A DNA stretch of 64,000 nt from Bacteroidales bacterium (GCA_004556745.1 SFFY01000005.1:5379-69378), one strand, 5' to 3'; counted from the first letter of the stretch, positions 7,235 to 15,965 are shown. Translations and numbers: made by a program. Notes: generated from the sequence alone by a model not told the origin.

Positions 7235-9709
7235 ATGAACATATCTTATAAATGGTTGAAAGAATACGTTGATTTCGACCTCGGCGCAGAGCAAGTGGCG
7301 GAAGCGCTTACTTCTATCGGCCTCGAAGTGGGCAGCGTGGAAGAAGTGCAGGCCATTAAGGGCGGACTGCAAGGCCTCGTGGTGGCCGAAGTGCTTACCT
7401 GCGAGCCGCACCCCAATTCCGACCACATGCACGTGTGCAGCGTCAATATCGGTGCAGAAGAGCCCGTGCAGATTGTCTGCGGCGCGGCAAACGTGGCACA
7501 GGGACAGAAGGTCATCGTTGCCACGCTCGGCACCAAGCTCTACGACGGCGAGGAGTGCTTCACCATCAAGCGCTCTAAGCTGCGCGGCATAGAAAGCCTC
7601 GGCATGATTTGCGCGGAAGACGAAATCGGTATCGGCACTTCCCACGACGGCATCATCGTCCTGCCGCAGGACGCCAAGGTAGGCACGCCCGCTGCCGAGT
7701 ATTACGGCATCGAAAGCGACTGGGTGATTGAAGTAGACATAACGCCCAACCGCGCTGATGCCTGCTCGCACTACGGCGTTGCCCGCGACCTTTACGCCTG
7801 GCTCGTACGCAACGGCCACAAGACGGCGTTGCACCGCACGGACGTCTCGGCTTTTGCCACCGACAACCACGACCTCGACATCGACATCGTTGTAGAAAAC
7901 ACCGAAGCCTGCCCGCGCTATTGCGGAGTGACGATTAAGGGCTGCGAAGTGAAGGAAAGTCCCGAGTGGCTGCAAACGAAGTTGCGCACCATCGGCGTGC
8001 GTCCAATTAATAATGTGGTCGACGTGACGAACTACGTGATGTTTGCCTACGGCCAGCCGCTCCACTGTTTCGATGCCGATATGATTGACGGCAAGAAAGT
8101 GGTGGTGAAAACGATGCCCGAAGGCACGCCCTTTGTGACCCTCGATGGCGAAGAGCACAAACTTTCAGAGCGCGACCTCGCCATCTGCAACGCCAACGCC
8201 CCCATGTGCATCGCCGGCGTGTTCGGCGGCAAGGGGTCGGGCACCTACGAAACCACGAAAGACGTGCTGCTCGAAAGCGCCTACTTCAATCCCACGTGGA
8301 TCCGCAAGAGCGCACGTCGCCACGGCCTTAACACCGATGCCTCCTTCCGCTTCGAGCGCGGCATCGACCCCGACCTGCAAGTCTACGCCCTCAAAGTGGC
8401 TGCCCTTATGGTCAAAGAACTGGCAGGCGGCACAGTCAGCATGGACATCAAAGACATTGAGGCACCGGGCTTGACGAAGAGCTTTGAAGTGGACCTCGAC
8501 TACAAATATGCGCACGACCTCATCGGCAAAACCATTCCCGCAGAAGTCATCAAGGAGATCGTAACCTCGCTGGAGATGAAAATCACTGCCGAGACCGAGA
8601 GCGGCATCAGCCTCTCCGTGCCCGCCTACCGCGTGGACGTGCAGCGCCCCTGCGACGTGGTGGAAGATATCCTGCGCATCTATGGATATAATAATGTGGA
8701 AATTCCCACGGCCGTCAAGTCGAGCCTCACGATTAAGGGCGAGGTGGACCGCAGCAACAAGTTGCAAAACCTCGTGTCCGAGCAACTCGTCGGCGAGGGC
8801 TTCCGCGAAATCCTCAACAACTCGCTCACGAAAGAGGCGTACTACAACGACCTTGCGGCTTATCCGAAAACCCACGCCGTGAAGTTGCTCAACCCCCTGA
8901 GCAGCGACCTCAACGTGCTGCGCCAGACGCTCCTCTTTGGCGGCTTGGAAAGCATTGCCCACAATGCCAACCGCAAGAACGCCAACCTCCGTTTCTTCGA
9001 GTTTGGTAACTGTTATTATAAAAATCCCGATATCACCGAAGAGCAAAAGGCTGCCGACACCCTCGCCGGCTATTCCGAAGACCTGCATCTCGGCCTTTGG
9101 CTCACAGGCAAGCGCGTGGAGGCATCTTGGGCGCACCCCGAAGAGCAGTCCAGCGTTTACGAACTTAAAGCCTACGTTGCGCATATTCTCACGCGCCTCG
9201 GAGCCCCCGTCGGCAAACTCAAGCAGCAGGCCGGCACGAACGACATCTTTGCCAAATCCCTGGCATTGGTCGACAACAACGGCACCGTTGTGCTCGAGTT
9301 CGGATTGGTGAAGAAATCCCTCACCGCGCTTTTCGACATCAGCGCGGAAGTCTACTTCGCCGACATCAACTGGACGCTCCTGATGAAGAAGACCAAGAAG
9401 CACAGCGTCAGCTTCACCGAAATCAGTAAGTTCCCCGCTGTGAGCCGCGACCTCGCACTCTTGGTCGACAAGAGCGTGGAGTTCGCCCGCATCGAGCAAA
9501 TCGCCTTTGCCGCTGACAAGAAGTTCCTTAAAAAGGTCACCCTCTTCGACGTCTACGAAGGCAAGAACCTCGAAGCCGGGAAGAAGAGCTACGCCGTCAA
9601 CTTCATGCTGCAAGACGAAACCAAGACGATGAACGATAAGCAGACCGATGCCGTTATGGCAAAGATTATTGCCAGCCTCGAAAAGCAGCTTGGCGCAAAA
9701 CTTAGATAA
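7235..9709 (+). CDS. pheT: Phenylalanine--tRNA ligase beta subunit
   Basis: The protein has 824 residues, normal for bacterial PheT. The domain order is an N-terminal EMAP/tRNA-binding OB fold (about 40-150, with ACEPHPNSDHM-type motif CEPHPNSDHMHVC), B3/4 editing domain (about 215-390, FDADMI and RFERGIDP), B5 (about 400-480), a catalytic-like core, and a C-terminal FDX-ACB anticodon-binding domain (SVSFTEISKFPAVSRDLALLVD). It pairs with PheS, which here is encoded separately at 35642-36661 on the other strand, a common arrangement outside classical pheST operons. Confidence 0.97.
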   Translation: MNISYKWLKEYVDFDLGAEQVAEALTSIGLEVGSVEEVQAIKGGLQGLVVAEVLTCEPHPNSDHMHVCSVNIGAEEPVQIVCGAANVAQGQKVIVATLGTKLYDGEECFTIKRSKLRGIESLGMICAEDEIGIGTSHDGIIVLPQDAKVGTPAAEYYGIESDWVIEVDITPNRADACSHYGVARDLYAWLVRNGHKTALHRTDVSAFATDNHDLDIDIVVENTEACPRYCGVTIKGCEVKESPEWLQTKLRTIGVRPINNVVDVTNYVMFAYGQPLHCFDADMIDGKKVVVKTMPEGTPFVTLDGEEHKLSERDLAICNANAPMCIAGVFGGKGSGTYETTKDVLLESAYFNPTWIRKSARRHGLNTDASFRFERGIDPDLQVYALKVAALMVKELAGGTVSMDIKDIEAPGLTKSFEVDLDYKYAHDLIGKTIPAEVIKEIVTSLEMKITAETESGISLSVPAYRVDVQRPCDVVEDILRIYGYNNVEIPTAVKSSLTIKGEVDRSNKLQNLVSEQLVGEGFREILNNSLTKEAYYNDLAAYPKTHAVKLLNPLSSDLNVLRQTLLFGGLESIAHNANRKNANLRFFEFGNCYYKNPDITEEQKAADTLAGYSEDLHLGLWLTGKRVEASWAHPEEQSSVYELKAYVAHILTRLGAPVGKLKQQAGTNDIFAKSLALVDNNGTVVLEFGLVKKSLTALFDISAEVYFADINWTLLMKKTKKHSVSFTEISKFPAVSRDLALLVDKSVEFARIEQIAFAADKKFLKKVTLFDVYEGKNLEAGKKSYAVNFMLQDETKTMNDKQTDAVMAKIIASLEKQLGAKLR

Positions 9710-9713
9710 AGGC

Positions 9714-9753
9714 GTTTACTTGTTTACTTGTTTACTTGTCTACTCGTTTACTA
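9714..9753 (+). repeat. Repeat family F tract 1: five GTYTACTY octamers
   Basis: Units are GTTTACTT three times, then GTCTACTC and GTTTACTA, without interruption. The tract starts 4 bp after the pheT stop and ends 38 bp before the next start codon. Confidence 0.85.
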
Positions 9754-9791
9754 AAATAAAACTAATTACAACTCATTAAATATATACTCCA

Positions 9792-10517
9792 ATGGGAAGA
9801 GCATTTGAATACCGCAAGGCATCGAAACTGAAAAGATGGGGACACATGGCCCGCACGTTTACCAAAATCGGCAAGCAGATTGCCATAGCCGTTAAGGCCG
9901 GCGGTCCCGAACCCGAAAACAACCCCGCGCTCCGCGCCATCATTGCCAACGCTAAGCGCGAAAACATGCCGAAGGACAACATCGAGCGTGCCATCAAGAA
10001 CGCAATGGGTAAAGACCAGAGCGAGTACAAGTCAATGACCTACGAAGGCTACGGCCCGCACGGCATCGCCATCTTCGTAGACACGCTCACCGACAACCCC
10101 ACGCGTACCGTGGGCGACGTGCGTTCCGTGTTCAACAAGTTCAACGGCAACCTCGGCACCATGGGTTCGCTCGCTTACCTCTTCGACCACAAGTGCGTGT
10201 TCTCCTTCAAGAAAAAGGACGGCCTCGACATGGACGAGATGATTCTCGAACTGATTGACTTCGGCGTAGAGGACGAATACGATGAAGACGAGGAAGAAGG
10301 CAGCATCACCATCTACGGCGACCCTAAGAGCTTCAACCTCATTCAGAAGCACCTTGAAGAAAATGGCTACGAAGTGGTCGGCGCTGAGTTTACCTATATC
10401 CCCAACGACCTCAAAGACGTTACGCCCGAAGAACGCGAGAGCATCGACAAGATGGTTGAGCGCCTCGAAGAGTTCGACGATGTGCAGACCGTCTACACCA
10501 ACATGAAGCCCGAATAA
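9792..10517 (+). CDS. YebC/PmpR/TACO1-family protein
   Basis: The protein has 241 residues starting MGRAFEYRKASKLKRWGHMARTF, with the conserved FTKIGKQI, NPALRAIIANAKRENMPKDNIERAIK and YEGYGPHGIAIFVDTLTDNPTRTVGDVR motifs of the family. Members have been described as DNA-binding regulators and, more recently, as factors that help ribosomes translate difficult proline stretches; the sequence does not decide between these. An acidic patch (DEYDEDEEEG) lies in the middle of the protein. Two hairpins follow the stop. Confidence 0.93.
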   Translation: MGRAFEYRKASKLKRWGHMARTFTKIGKQIAIAVKAGGPEPENNPALRAIIANAKRENMPKDNIERAIKNAMGKDQSEYKSMTYEGYGPHGIAIFVDTLTDNPTRTVGDVRSVFNKFNGNLGTMGSLAYLFDHKCVFSFKKKDGLDMDEMILELIDFGVEDEYDEDEEEGSITIYGDPKSFNLIQKHLEENGYEVVGAEFTYIPNDLKDVTPEERESIDKMVERLEEFDDVQTVYTNMKPE

Positions 10518-10532
10518 AAGTGCATGAATATG

Positions 10533-10567
10533 AACAATTCATTGTGCAGCCAGCACAATGAATTGTT
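10533..10567 (+). terminator. Hairpin after yebC-family gene
   Basis: Arms 10533-10547 and 10553-10567 are 15-bp perfect reverse complements with a 5-base loop. The hairpin is followed by a solo family A palindrome rather than a T-run. Confidence 0.6.
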
Positions 10568-10582
10568 ACAAAACTTAGTAAC
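10565..10582 (+). repeat. Solo family A-like palindrome
   Basis: GTTACAAAACTTAGTAAC is a single, slightly diverged unit of the family A palindrome. It is followed by family A-like flank sequence (AAAAAATATCACTGAGAAAGG, about 10602-10622), suggesting a decayed or minimal copy. Confidence 0.5.
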
Positions 10583-10654
10583 AAACCATTTTCGCAGATA
10601 GTAAAAAATATCACTGAGAAAGGAAATATTATCTCCGCGAAAGTGAAAAAAGAA

Positions 10655-10687
10655 AGGCAGGCCGTATTGACGGTCTGCCTGTTTTTT
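10655..10687. terminator. Rho-independent terminator
   Basis: Stem AGGCAGGCCGT / ACGGTCTGCCT (10655-10665 and 10670-10680, one wobble) is followed by GTTTTTT. It lies between yebC and the convergent lipoprotein gene. Confidence 0.8.
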
Positions 10688-10702
10688 AAGAATTTCCCCC
10701 GA

Positions 10703-11107
10703 TTAGTTAGTGCGTCTATAATCTTCCTTTTTCAAAATAAGGTGATAGACGGTTTGGCGATTGTCGGCGCGGGCATAATGATACTCGAAATCGATGCCTT
10801 CGTCTTTTAAAAGTTTATAGTCCGTGCTATTCGTCAATTCGTTGAGCAAGGCATTCCTAATCAGCACTTTGTCAGTGGTTTGTAGGAGCGTGGCGGTTGG
10901 CTCTGAAACCGTGTACCAAAGGGAATAGGTGCGGCGTGAAGGCGAGTAGGTAGTACTGTCGAGCACAGTGCCCGGCTCGCGTTCTTGCGGGCAATGCTTC
11001 TCGGTGAACTCACGCGCTTCGCGCTGCAAACGCTCATCGAAACGCTCCTGACAGCCTGCGAGGGCACACAAAAAGACTGCGGACAACAAAATAAAAGCCT
11101 TGTTCAT
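10703..11107 (-). CDS. Small lipoprotein of unknown function
   Basis: The ATG at 11107 gives 134 residues starting MNKAFILLSAVFLCALAGC, a classic lipoprotein signal with lipobox LAGC. The longer upstream frame runs into a family E repeat and is rejected as a start. The mature part (QERFDERLQREAREFTEKHCPQE...) has a second Cys and a predicted mixed alpha/beta domain ending KKEDYRRTN. No family was recognised. It is monocistronic and convergent with the YebC-family gene. Confidence 0.78.
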   Translation of the reverse strand: MNKAFILLSAVFLCALAGCQERFDERLQREAREFTEKHCPQEREPGTVLDSTTYSPSRRTYSLWYTVSEPTATLLQTTDKVLIRNALLNELTNSTDYKLLKDEGIDFEYHYARADNRQTVYHLILKKEDYRRTN

Positions 11108-11136
11108 TACGTTATGTATTAAGTAAACGAGTTTTT

Positions 11137-11160
11137 GTAGGGGCGTTTTGCAAACGCCCG
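11137..11160 (+). repeat. Repeat family E, single arm
   Basis: GTAGGGGCGTTTTGCAAACGCCCG is one arm with an imperfect internal palindrome and no partner. It lies in the divergent region upstream of the lipoprotein gene, next to a stray family F-like AGTAAACGAG. Confidence 0.65.
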
Positions 11161-11215
11161 CCAAGAGAAAACTGGTTGTTTCTTACTGCAAAGTTAATCA
11201 CAAAACGTTATTCCT

Positions 11216-11707
11216 ATGGAAGGAAATCAGATAAATCCCGAATATGAGGCACGCGTGGGGCGTGCGGTCGCTTATTTCAAAGAGGGTTATAACTGCTCGC
11301 AAAGCGTAGTTGCGGCTTTCGCCGACCTCTTTGGCTACACCCCAGAACAGGCGTTCAGGATGGCGGCATCGTTCGGCGGCGGCATCGGGCGCATGAGGCA
11401 GACCTGCGGCGCGGCTTGCGGCATGTTTCTGCTGGCAGGCTTGGACACGGGCAGCACGCGCGGTGACGACCGCGAGGGTAAGGCGCACAATTACGCCGTG
11501 GTGCAGCAACTCGCTGAGCAGTTCCGACAGGAAAACGGCTCGCTCATCTGCGCCGAACTGCTCGGTCTGAAAAAGCCCGAAGGAACGCACGAACCCGAAG
11601 CACGCACCGCCGCCTATTATCAGAAGCGCCCCTGCGCCATGATGGTGGAAACGGCGGCACGACTCTTTGCCCGGTATCTGTCAGAGAGTAAACAAGTAGA
11701 CGAGTAA
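11216..11707 (+). CDS. C_GCAxxG_C_C family (redox-active Cys) protein
   Basis: The protein has 163 residues with the signature Cys spacing of the C_GCAxxG_C_C family: GYNCSQSV, CGAACGMFLLAG, LICAELLG and RPCAMMVETAA. The family is predicted to bind a metal cluster or act in redox chemistry; its substrate is unknown. The last residues (SKQVDE) and the TAA stop are encoded by the family F octamer tract that begins at 11687, so the repeat has replaced or extended the native C terminus. Confidence 0.88.
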   Translation: MEGNQINPEYEARVGRAVAYFKEGYNCSQSVVAAFADLFGYTPEQAFRMAASFGGGIGRMRQTCGAACGMFLLAGLDTGSTRGDDREGKAHNYAVVQQLAEQFRQENGSLICAELLGLKKPEGTHEPEARTAAYYQKRPCAMMVETAARLFARYLSESKQVDE

Positions 11708-11742
11708 ACGAGTTAACAAGTAAACAAGTAAACGAGTTTATA
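11687..11742 (-). repeat. Repeat family F tract 2: seven octamers
   Basis: Units on the + strand are AGTAAACA, AGTAGACG, AGTAAACG, AGTTAACA, AGTAAACA, AGTAAACG and AGTTTATA. The tract supplies the stop codon of the upstream gene and ends 17 bp before the next start. Confidence 0.85.
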
Positions 11743-11759
11743 AGTATTGGAGAAAGCGA

Positions 11760-12869
11760 ATGAAAATCCTGCTTTTAGGAGAATATAGCAACGTACACAC
11801 TACTCTTGCCAAGGGTCTGCGTGTGCTTGGGCACGAGGTGACGGTAGCGTCCGACGGCGACGGGTGGAAAGATTATCCGCGCGACGTGGACTTGCGCCGC
11901 CCCTCGCTCGGCGCACTCTCTTCCGCCGCCTACTTCTGCCGCTTAATCAAGCAGTTCCGCCAGTTTCGCGGCTACGACATCGTGCAACTGATTAACCCCA
12001 TATTCTTGCCGCTCAGAGCAGAACGTATGGGCGTTTTCTATAAATATCTGCGCCGCCACAACCGCCGCATCGTGCTCGGCGCGTTCGGTATGGACCATTA
12101 TTATGTAAAGGCCTGCCTCGACTGCAAGACGTTCCGCTACAGCGATTTCAATTTCGGCAACACCATACGACATTCCGAGGAGAATGACATCTTCGTGCGC
12201 GATTGGCTCAACGGCAGCAAGGGACGGCTGCACGAGCAGATGGCAGCCGATTGCGACGCCATCGTGTCGGGTCTTTACGAATACCATGCCGCGCTGAAAG
12301 CCTGCGGCGTGACGGAAAAAGTACGCTTTATTCCCTTCCCCATAGAACTGCCCGAACGCGCCACGGCCCGCAAGCACGTGCCGGGCGAAGCCGTGCGCTT
12401 CTTTATCGGCATACAGCAAAGCCGTTCGGAATATAAGGGCACGGACATTATGTACCGCGCCCTGAAAAGGGTGGGGGAGCGATACCCCGAGGGATGCAGC
12501 ATCGATGCCGTTTTCTCCGTGCCGTTTGGTGAATACGTGGAGCGCATGAACGCGGGCAACGTGATCCTCGACCAACTCTACTCATACACGCCGGCGATGA
12601 ACGCGCTCGAAGCAATGGCAAAGGGTTTGGTCGTTGTGGGCGGCGGAGAGCCGGAGAATTATGATATTTTGGGCGAAAAGGAACTGCGGCCGATTATCAA
12701 TGTGCAGCCCGACGAGGAGGACGTTTACCGACAGTTGTGCCGCCTTGTAGAAAGGCGCGATGAACTTCTGCCGCGTCTCTCGGCGGAAAGCCGCGAATAT
12801 ATCCGCCGGCACCACGAATACGTGACGGTGGCAAGGAGATACGAAGAATTATATAAAGAGATATTATAG
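11760..12869 (+). CDS. Glycosyltransferase (GT-B fold, GT4-like)
   Basis: The protein has 369 residues. The N-terminal Rossmann half starts MKILLLGEYSNVHTTLAKGLRVLGHEV. The C-terminal half contains the donor-binding pattern: SYTPAMNALEAMAKGLVVVGGGEPENYDILG, comparable with the family 4 E-x7-E region. It most likely transfers a sugar from a nucleotide donor to an envelope polysaccharide or lipid acceptor; the acceptor cannot be inferred. No other glycan genes surround it. A 32-bp perfect palindrome terminates the gene. Confidence 0.82.
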   Translation: MKILLLGEYSNVHTTLAKGLRVLGHEVTVASDGDGWKDYPRDVDLRRPSLGALSSAAYFCRLIKQFRQFRGYDIVQLINPIFLPLRAERMGVFYKYLRRHNRRIVLGAFGMDHYYVKACLDCKTFRYSDFNFGNTIRHSEENDIFVRDWLNGSKGRLHEQMAADCDAIVSGLYEYHAALKACGVTEKVRFIPFPIELPERATARKHVPGEAVRFFIGIQQSRSEYKGTDIMYRALKRVGERYPEGCSIDAVFSVPFGEYVERMNAGNVILDQLYSYTPAMNALEAMAKGLVVVGGGEPENYDILGEKELRPIINVQPDEEDVYRQLCRLVERRDELLPRLSAESREYIRRHHEYVTVARRYEELYKEIL

Positions 12870-12899
12870 AAAAGGGGCGCAACGTTGCGCCCCTTTTCT
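12868..12899. terminator. Perfect 32-bp palindromic bidirectional terminator
   Basis: The palindrome is centred between 12883 and 12884, with AGAAAAGGGGCGCAA on one side and the reverse complement on the other. A-run and T-run ends serve both converging genes, and its edges overlap both stop codons. Confidence 0.9.
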
Positions 12900-13786
12900 T
12901 ATGCCTTTCGGCCTCTCGTATAGATAATGATGACGACGGCTGGAATGATGAGGGCGATGCCCGTGCAGATGTTCCAAGTGAGGCTCTCGCTGAGGAACAG
13001 GCAGCCGAGCGCCACGGCGGTGAGCGGCTCGAGCGCGCCGAGCACGGCGGTCATCGTGGAACCGATGCGTTTCACGGCCGCCACGAGGCAGAGGTTGGTG
13101 ACGACGGTGCAGACAAGGCCGAGCGTCAGCAGGTTAGTGGCTTGAAGCGAGGTGGTGACGGGCTGGAAATCGTTTTGGCGCAACGCCTCGGCTGCAAAGA
13201 TGAATGCCCCGATGCCCATCACGTAAAACGTAAGTTTCAATCCGTCCATATCGCGTACGCGGCTGCGGTTCACTCTAATCAGGTAGAGCGAGTAACACAG
13301 GGCGGAAATCAATTCTATCACCACGCCCCGTATATTTGTTTCGCCATCAGGCTGCCACGAGAGCAGGGCCACGCCCGCCACTGCCATAAGCACCGCCAGA
13401 ATAGTCGATAGTTTGCGGGCCTCATGATAGAACACAATCATGATGAGCGTGGTCATTACGGGATACATGAAGTGGAGCGTCGTGGCCGCGCCCGAAGACA
13501 TATAATTATATCCGTCGATGAGGAAAAGCGCAGAACCGTCGGAGAGGAAAGCCAGATACGTGAGCGTTACGAGTTCGCCGCGCGTAATCTTGAAACTCCT
13601 TTTCATCGCCACCATCACCACGGCGATGACGAGCGCGGCGAAGATGAAGCGGTAGAAGAGAATGGAGGCATCGCTCAGATGGTCGGCTGCCGCGCCTTCT
13701 TTCATAGGCACGGTGAAGAGGGGAATAAGGCCGTAGCACACGGCGGCTATCAGACCGAAAATAATACCTTTTACGTGAGAGGGCAT
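12899..13786 (-). CDS. EamA/DMT-family transporter
   Basis: The protein has 295 residues with about ten hydrophobic segments in two EamA repeats; the second includes TMTAVLGALEPLTAVALGCLFLSESLTW, the typical end of such a repeat. It is an inner-membrane drug/metabolite-type exporter of unknown substrate. The start lies 3 bp after the stop of the nitroreductase gene, so it is the last gene of a three-gene leftward operon with an FMN-binding redox protein. This hints at a linked function, but co-transcription alone does not prove it. Confidence 0.88.
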   Translation of the reverse strand: MPSHVKGIIFGLIAAVCYGLIPLFTVPMKEGAAADHLSDASILFYRFIFAALVIAVVMVAMKRSFKITRGELVTLTYLAFLSDGSALFLIDGYNYMSSGAATTLHFMYPVMTTLIMIVFYHEARKLSTILAVLMAVAGVALLSWQPDGETNIRGVVIELISALCYSLYLIRVNRSRVRDMDGLKLTFYVMGIGAFIFAAEALRQNDFQPVTTSLQATNLLTLGLVCTVVTNLCLVAAVKRIGSTMTAVLGALEPLTAVALGCLFLSESLTWNICTGIALIIPAVVIIIYTRGRKA

Positions 13787-13789
13787 AAC

Positions 13790-14431
13790 TTACCAACCGT
13801 TATAGTGAATATTGTCTTCGTTGAATTTATCCTTAGGCTGCGGGTCGCCTTTCGGGTGACCGACGGGCACGAGCGCAAGGGGCACGACCTCCTCGGGCAG
13901 TCTAAGGGCGTTTTTCACGGCTGCCACACGCTCCTCATACGGATAAACGCCCGTCCACACGGCACCCAGTCCGAGGGCTTCGGCGGCAAGGAGTAGGTTT
14001 TCGGTGGCTGCTGAGCAGTCGAACGTCCAGTTTTTCGAGGGATTGCCCTTATCGTCCGTCACGGAAAGGTCGCCGCAAATGGCAATGGCGGCCTGCGCCT
14101 CGCGCAGCATCTTGGCGTAGGGCAGGCTATCGGCCAAAGCCGCCATGGCTGCCTTGTCGTCGACCACTACAAATTTCCACGGACGCATGTCCCGCCCGGT
14201 GGGGGCAGCCATTGCAGCACGGAGGAGCGTGTCGAGCTGGGAGCGGCGCACAGGCTGGTCGGTGTAGCTGCGCACGCTTTTGCGCGAAAGAATATTTTCG
14301 AGCACGATGTCCGCCTTTCGGTTTTCGGCGACGGGTTCTTCGCCCGTGCCGCGCAGGGCAACGAGCTGCACAAGTGCCGCCAGCAGGGCAATGGCGAGCA
14401 CGAGGGACACAATTTTATATTTATTGAACAT
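13790..14431 (-). CDS. Membrane-anchored nitroreductase-family flavoprotein
   Basis: The protein has 213 residues. The core has nitroreductase motifs: SRKSVRSYTDQPV (FMN phosphate site), APTGRDMRPWKFVVV and LGLGAVWTGVYP. Unusually, the domain is preceded by a hydrophobic segment (KIVSLVLAIALLAALVQLVAL, about residues 6-26), which suggests a signal anchor and possibly an extracytoplasmic location. It sits 12 bp after the FMN/4Fe-4S membrane protein gene, a likely electron-transfer partner. Substrate unknown; an ordinary cytoplasmic, membrane-tethered enzyme is the alternative. Confidence 0.85.
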   Translation of the reverse strand: MFNKYKIVSLVLAIALLAALVQLVALRGTGEEPVAENRKADIVLENILSRKSVRSYTDQPVRRSQLDTLLRAAMAAPTGRDMRPWKFVVVDDKAAMAALADSLPYAKMLREAQAAIAICGDLSVTDDKGNPSKNWTFDCSAATENLLLAAEALGLGAVWTGVYPYEERVAAVKNALRLPEEVVPLALVPVGHPKGDPQPKDKFNEDNIHYNGW

Positions 14432-14443
14432 AGGGGTAAGGAT

Positions 14444-15646
14444 TTATTTGTGAGGATTTTTCTTTTTCGAGGAAGTTTCGGCGAGGCTAAGCAGTTCGCC
14501 CACGGGGCAGAACGTGTGGCACCACAGGCGCGGCACAAACAGTCCCGTCACTACGAACGCGCCGGCAAGCATAAGGACTGCGGGCGAGGCGTTGGTGAAG
14601 ATGAAGGCCGAGAAGGGTTCGTAGTCGAGCAGCCACGCGCCGAAGCCCGTCCAAAGCAAGAGCAGCAGGAGCGCGAGCACAAAGGTGCGCGCCTGACCCA
14701 TAACGCGCCATGCCTTTTGTCCGATTTTGATGTGCGGCAGACCGATCATAGCTGCCAGTTCTTGCAGGCTGCCAAACGGACATGCCCACAGGCAGTAGTG
14801 CTTGCCGCGCCCGAAGAGCGGCAGCAGCACGGCCACGGCGAGCATCATGACGGAAGGCAGGGCGAGAACGGGGTCAAATCCATTTGCCACGAAGCCTTTC
14901 AGCAGGGAGAGCGACAGGAACTGCCCGCACCAGAAGCCCAGCACACCCACATTGAGCAAGAGCAGCACGATGCGCAGCCATTTCTGCTTTTTCTTCATGA
15001 ATGAAGCCGCGATGCCGAGTAGCAGCACCGCGCCGACGGCGATGGTTTTCGTCCAGCCTATTGCGGGCTGCGCGGTGTAGGCGGAGGCGGAGGCGTTGTA
15101 GGTGTCCACGGCGGCGCGAATGTTGGCCGTCAGGGCGCGGCTCGTGTAGGTGGCGCCTGTCACGGCATCTACCTGCGGCGATGCGCTTTCGGCCGCCTGT
15201 CCTTTCCATGCCGGGGCGATGCCTTCAAAGGCCGACCTGAAAAAGTCGGGCGTTTCGGCATTGTCGGCTGCGGCGATGCCGGCAATAACGCCGTCGGCAT
15301 CAAACCACACATATACGGGCACGGGGCCTGCAAAGCCTTCGATGTCTTTTGTAAAGGATTTGCTCGAAACGATCACGCCGCTGTCGCCTTCTGCCACGAG
15401 CCACGAAACTGAGTCTCTCGGGGTTAGGGCAATGCCTGTGGGCAGACCGAGCGCGGCAAGTTCGTCAGCCGTGGGCGCAGCTTTGGCGGCGATTTCAGCA
15501 TCATCATTTTTTTTTGCAGTCGCTCCGACATCGCGTCCGAAGAGCCGCCCGCTCCAAACGGCCGCTGCTGCAAGCATCAGAAAGACAACGAGCAGCGAAA
15601 GCAGGCGTTGGAGGAAGTAAATCAAGTTTTGTTGTTTTTGTGTCAT
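14444..15646 (-). CDS. FMN-binding and 4Fe-4S membrane redox protein (NosR/NapH-like)
   Basis: The protein has 400 residues. A transmembrane helix near 11-32 is followed by an extracytoplasmic FMN-binding domain with the flavinylation motif DAVTGATYTS at 160-169, in which a Thr carries covalently attached FMN in characterised relatives. A C-terminal multi-helix membrane domain contains two C-x3-CP clusters, CLWACPFG (C285, C289) and CHTFCPVGE (C376, C380), as in NapH/NosR-like proteins. It probably carries electrons across the membrane. No ApbE flavin transferase gene lies in the window. It is the first gene of a three-gene operon. Confidence 0.85.
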   Translation of the reverse strand: MTQKQQNLIYFLQRLLSLLVVFLMLAAAAVWSGRLFGRDVGATAKKNDDAEIAAKAAPTADELAALGLPTGIALTPRDSVSWLVAEGDSGVIVSSKSFTKDIEGFAGPVPVYVWFDADGVIAGIAAADNAETPDFFRSAFEGIAPAWKGQAAESASPQVDAVTGATYTSRALTANIRAAVDTYNASASAYTAQPAIGWTKTIAVGAVLLLGIAASFMKKKQKWLRIVLLLLNVGVLGFWCGQFLSLSLLKGFVANGFDPVLALPSVMMLAVAVLLPLFGRGKHYCLWACPFGSLQELAAMIGLPHIKIGQKAWRVMGQARTFVLALLLLLLWTGFGAWLLDYEPFSAFIFTNASPAVLMLAGAFVVTGLFVPRLWCHTFCPVGELLSLAETSSKKKNPHK

Positions 15647-15739
15647 GAGGTTAGTTTAAAAGAGATTATTGGGGATATAGTATTTATAGAAATCCAGAGG
15701 CGTCAATATTATCTTCGCATTAGTTGATATAACTGCTAA

Positions 15740-15965
15740 GTGCCTGGAAGGCACTACGGAGCGTAGCGACGGTAACCGGGTACGCAGTGCCCGGAAAGGC
15801 ATGGAAAGGACGATGTGCCTGGAAGGCACTACGCCACAGGGCATGCTCTCAATACATTTCCACAGGCGTACTGCCTTCCAGGCAGTACCATTGCTTTAGT
15901 CTCTTCCGAGGACTTCGTCCCCGGTTACTATCGCTTCGCTCTGTACTGCCTTCCAGGCAGTTATT
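15740..15965. repeat. Repeat family C, copy 1 (nested palindromes)
   Basis: This fills most of the 383-bp gap between aroB and the redox operon. Outer arms (about 15740-15782 and 15917-15962) pair through TGCCTGGAAGGCA, GAGCG.AGCGA and GTAACCGGG motifs. Inner arms pair TGCCTGGAAGGCACTACGCC with GGCGTACTGCCTTCCAGGCA. The structure suggests a MITE- or REP-like element. No gene is seen in the gap. Confidence 0.8.

Noticed and set aside
9714..9753. Origin iterons or DnaA boxes
   Set aside because: The octamers do not resemble DnaA boxes, occur at eight dispersed sites and are not near dnaA, dnaN or AT-rich unwinding elements.
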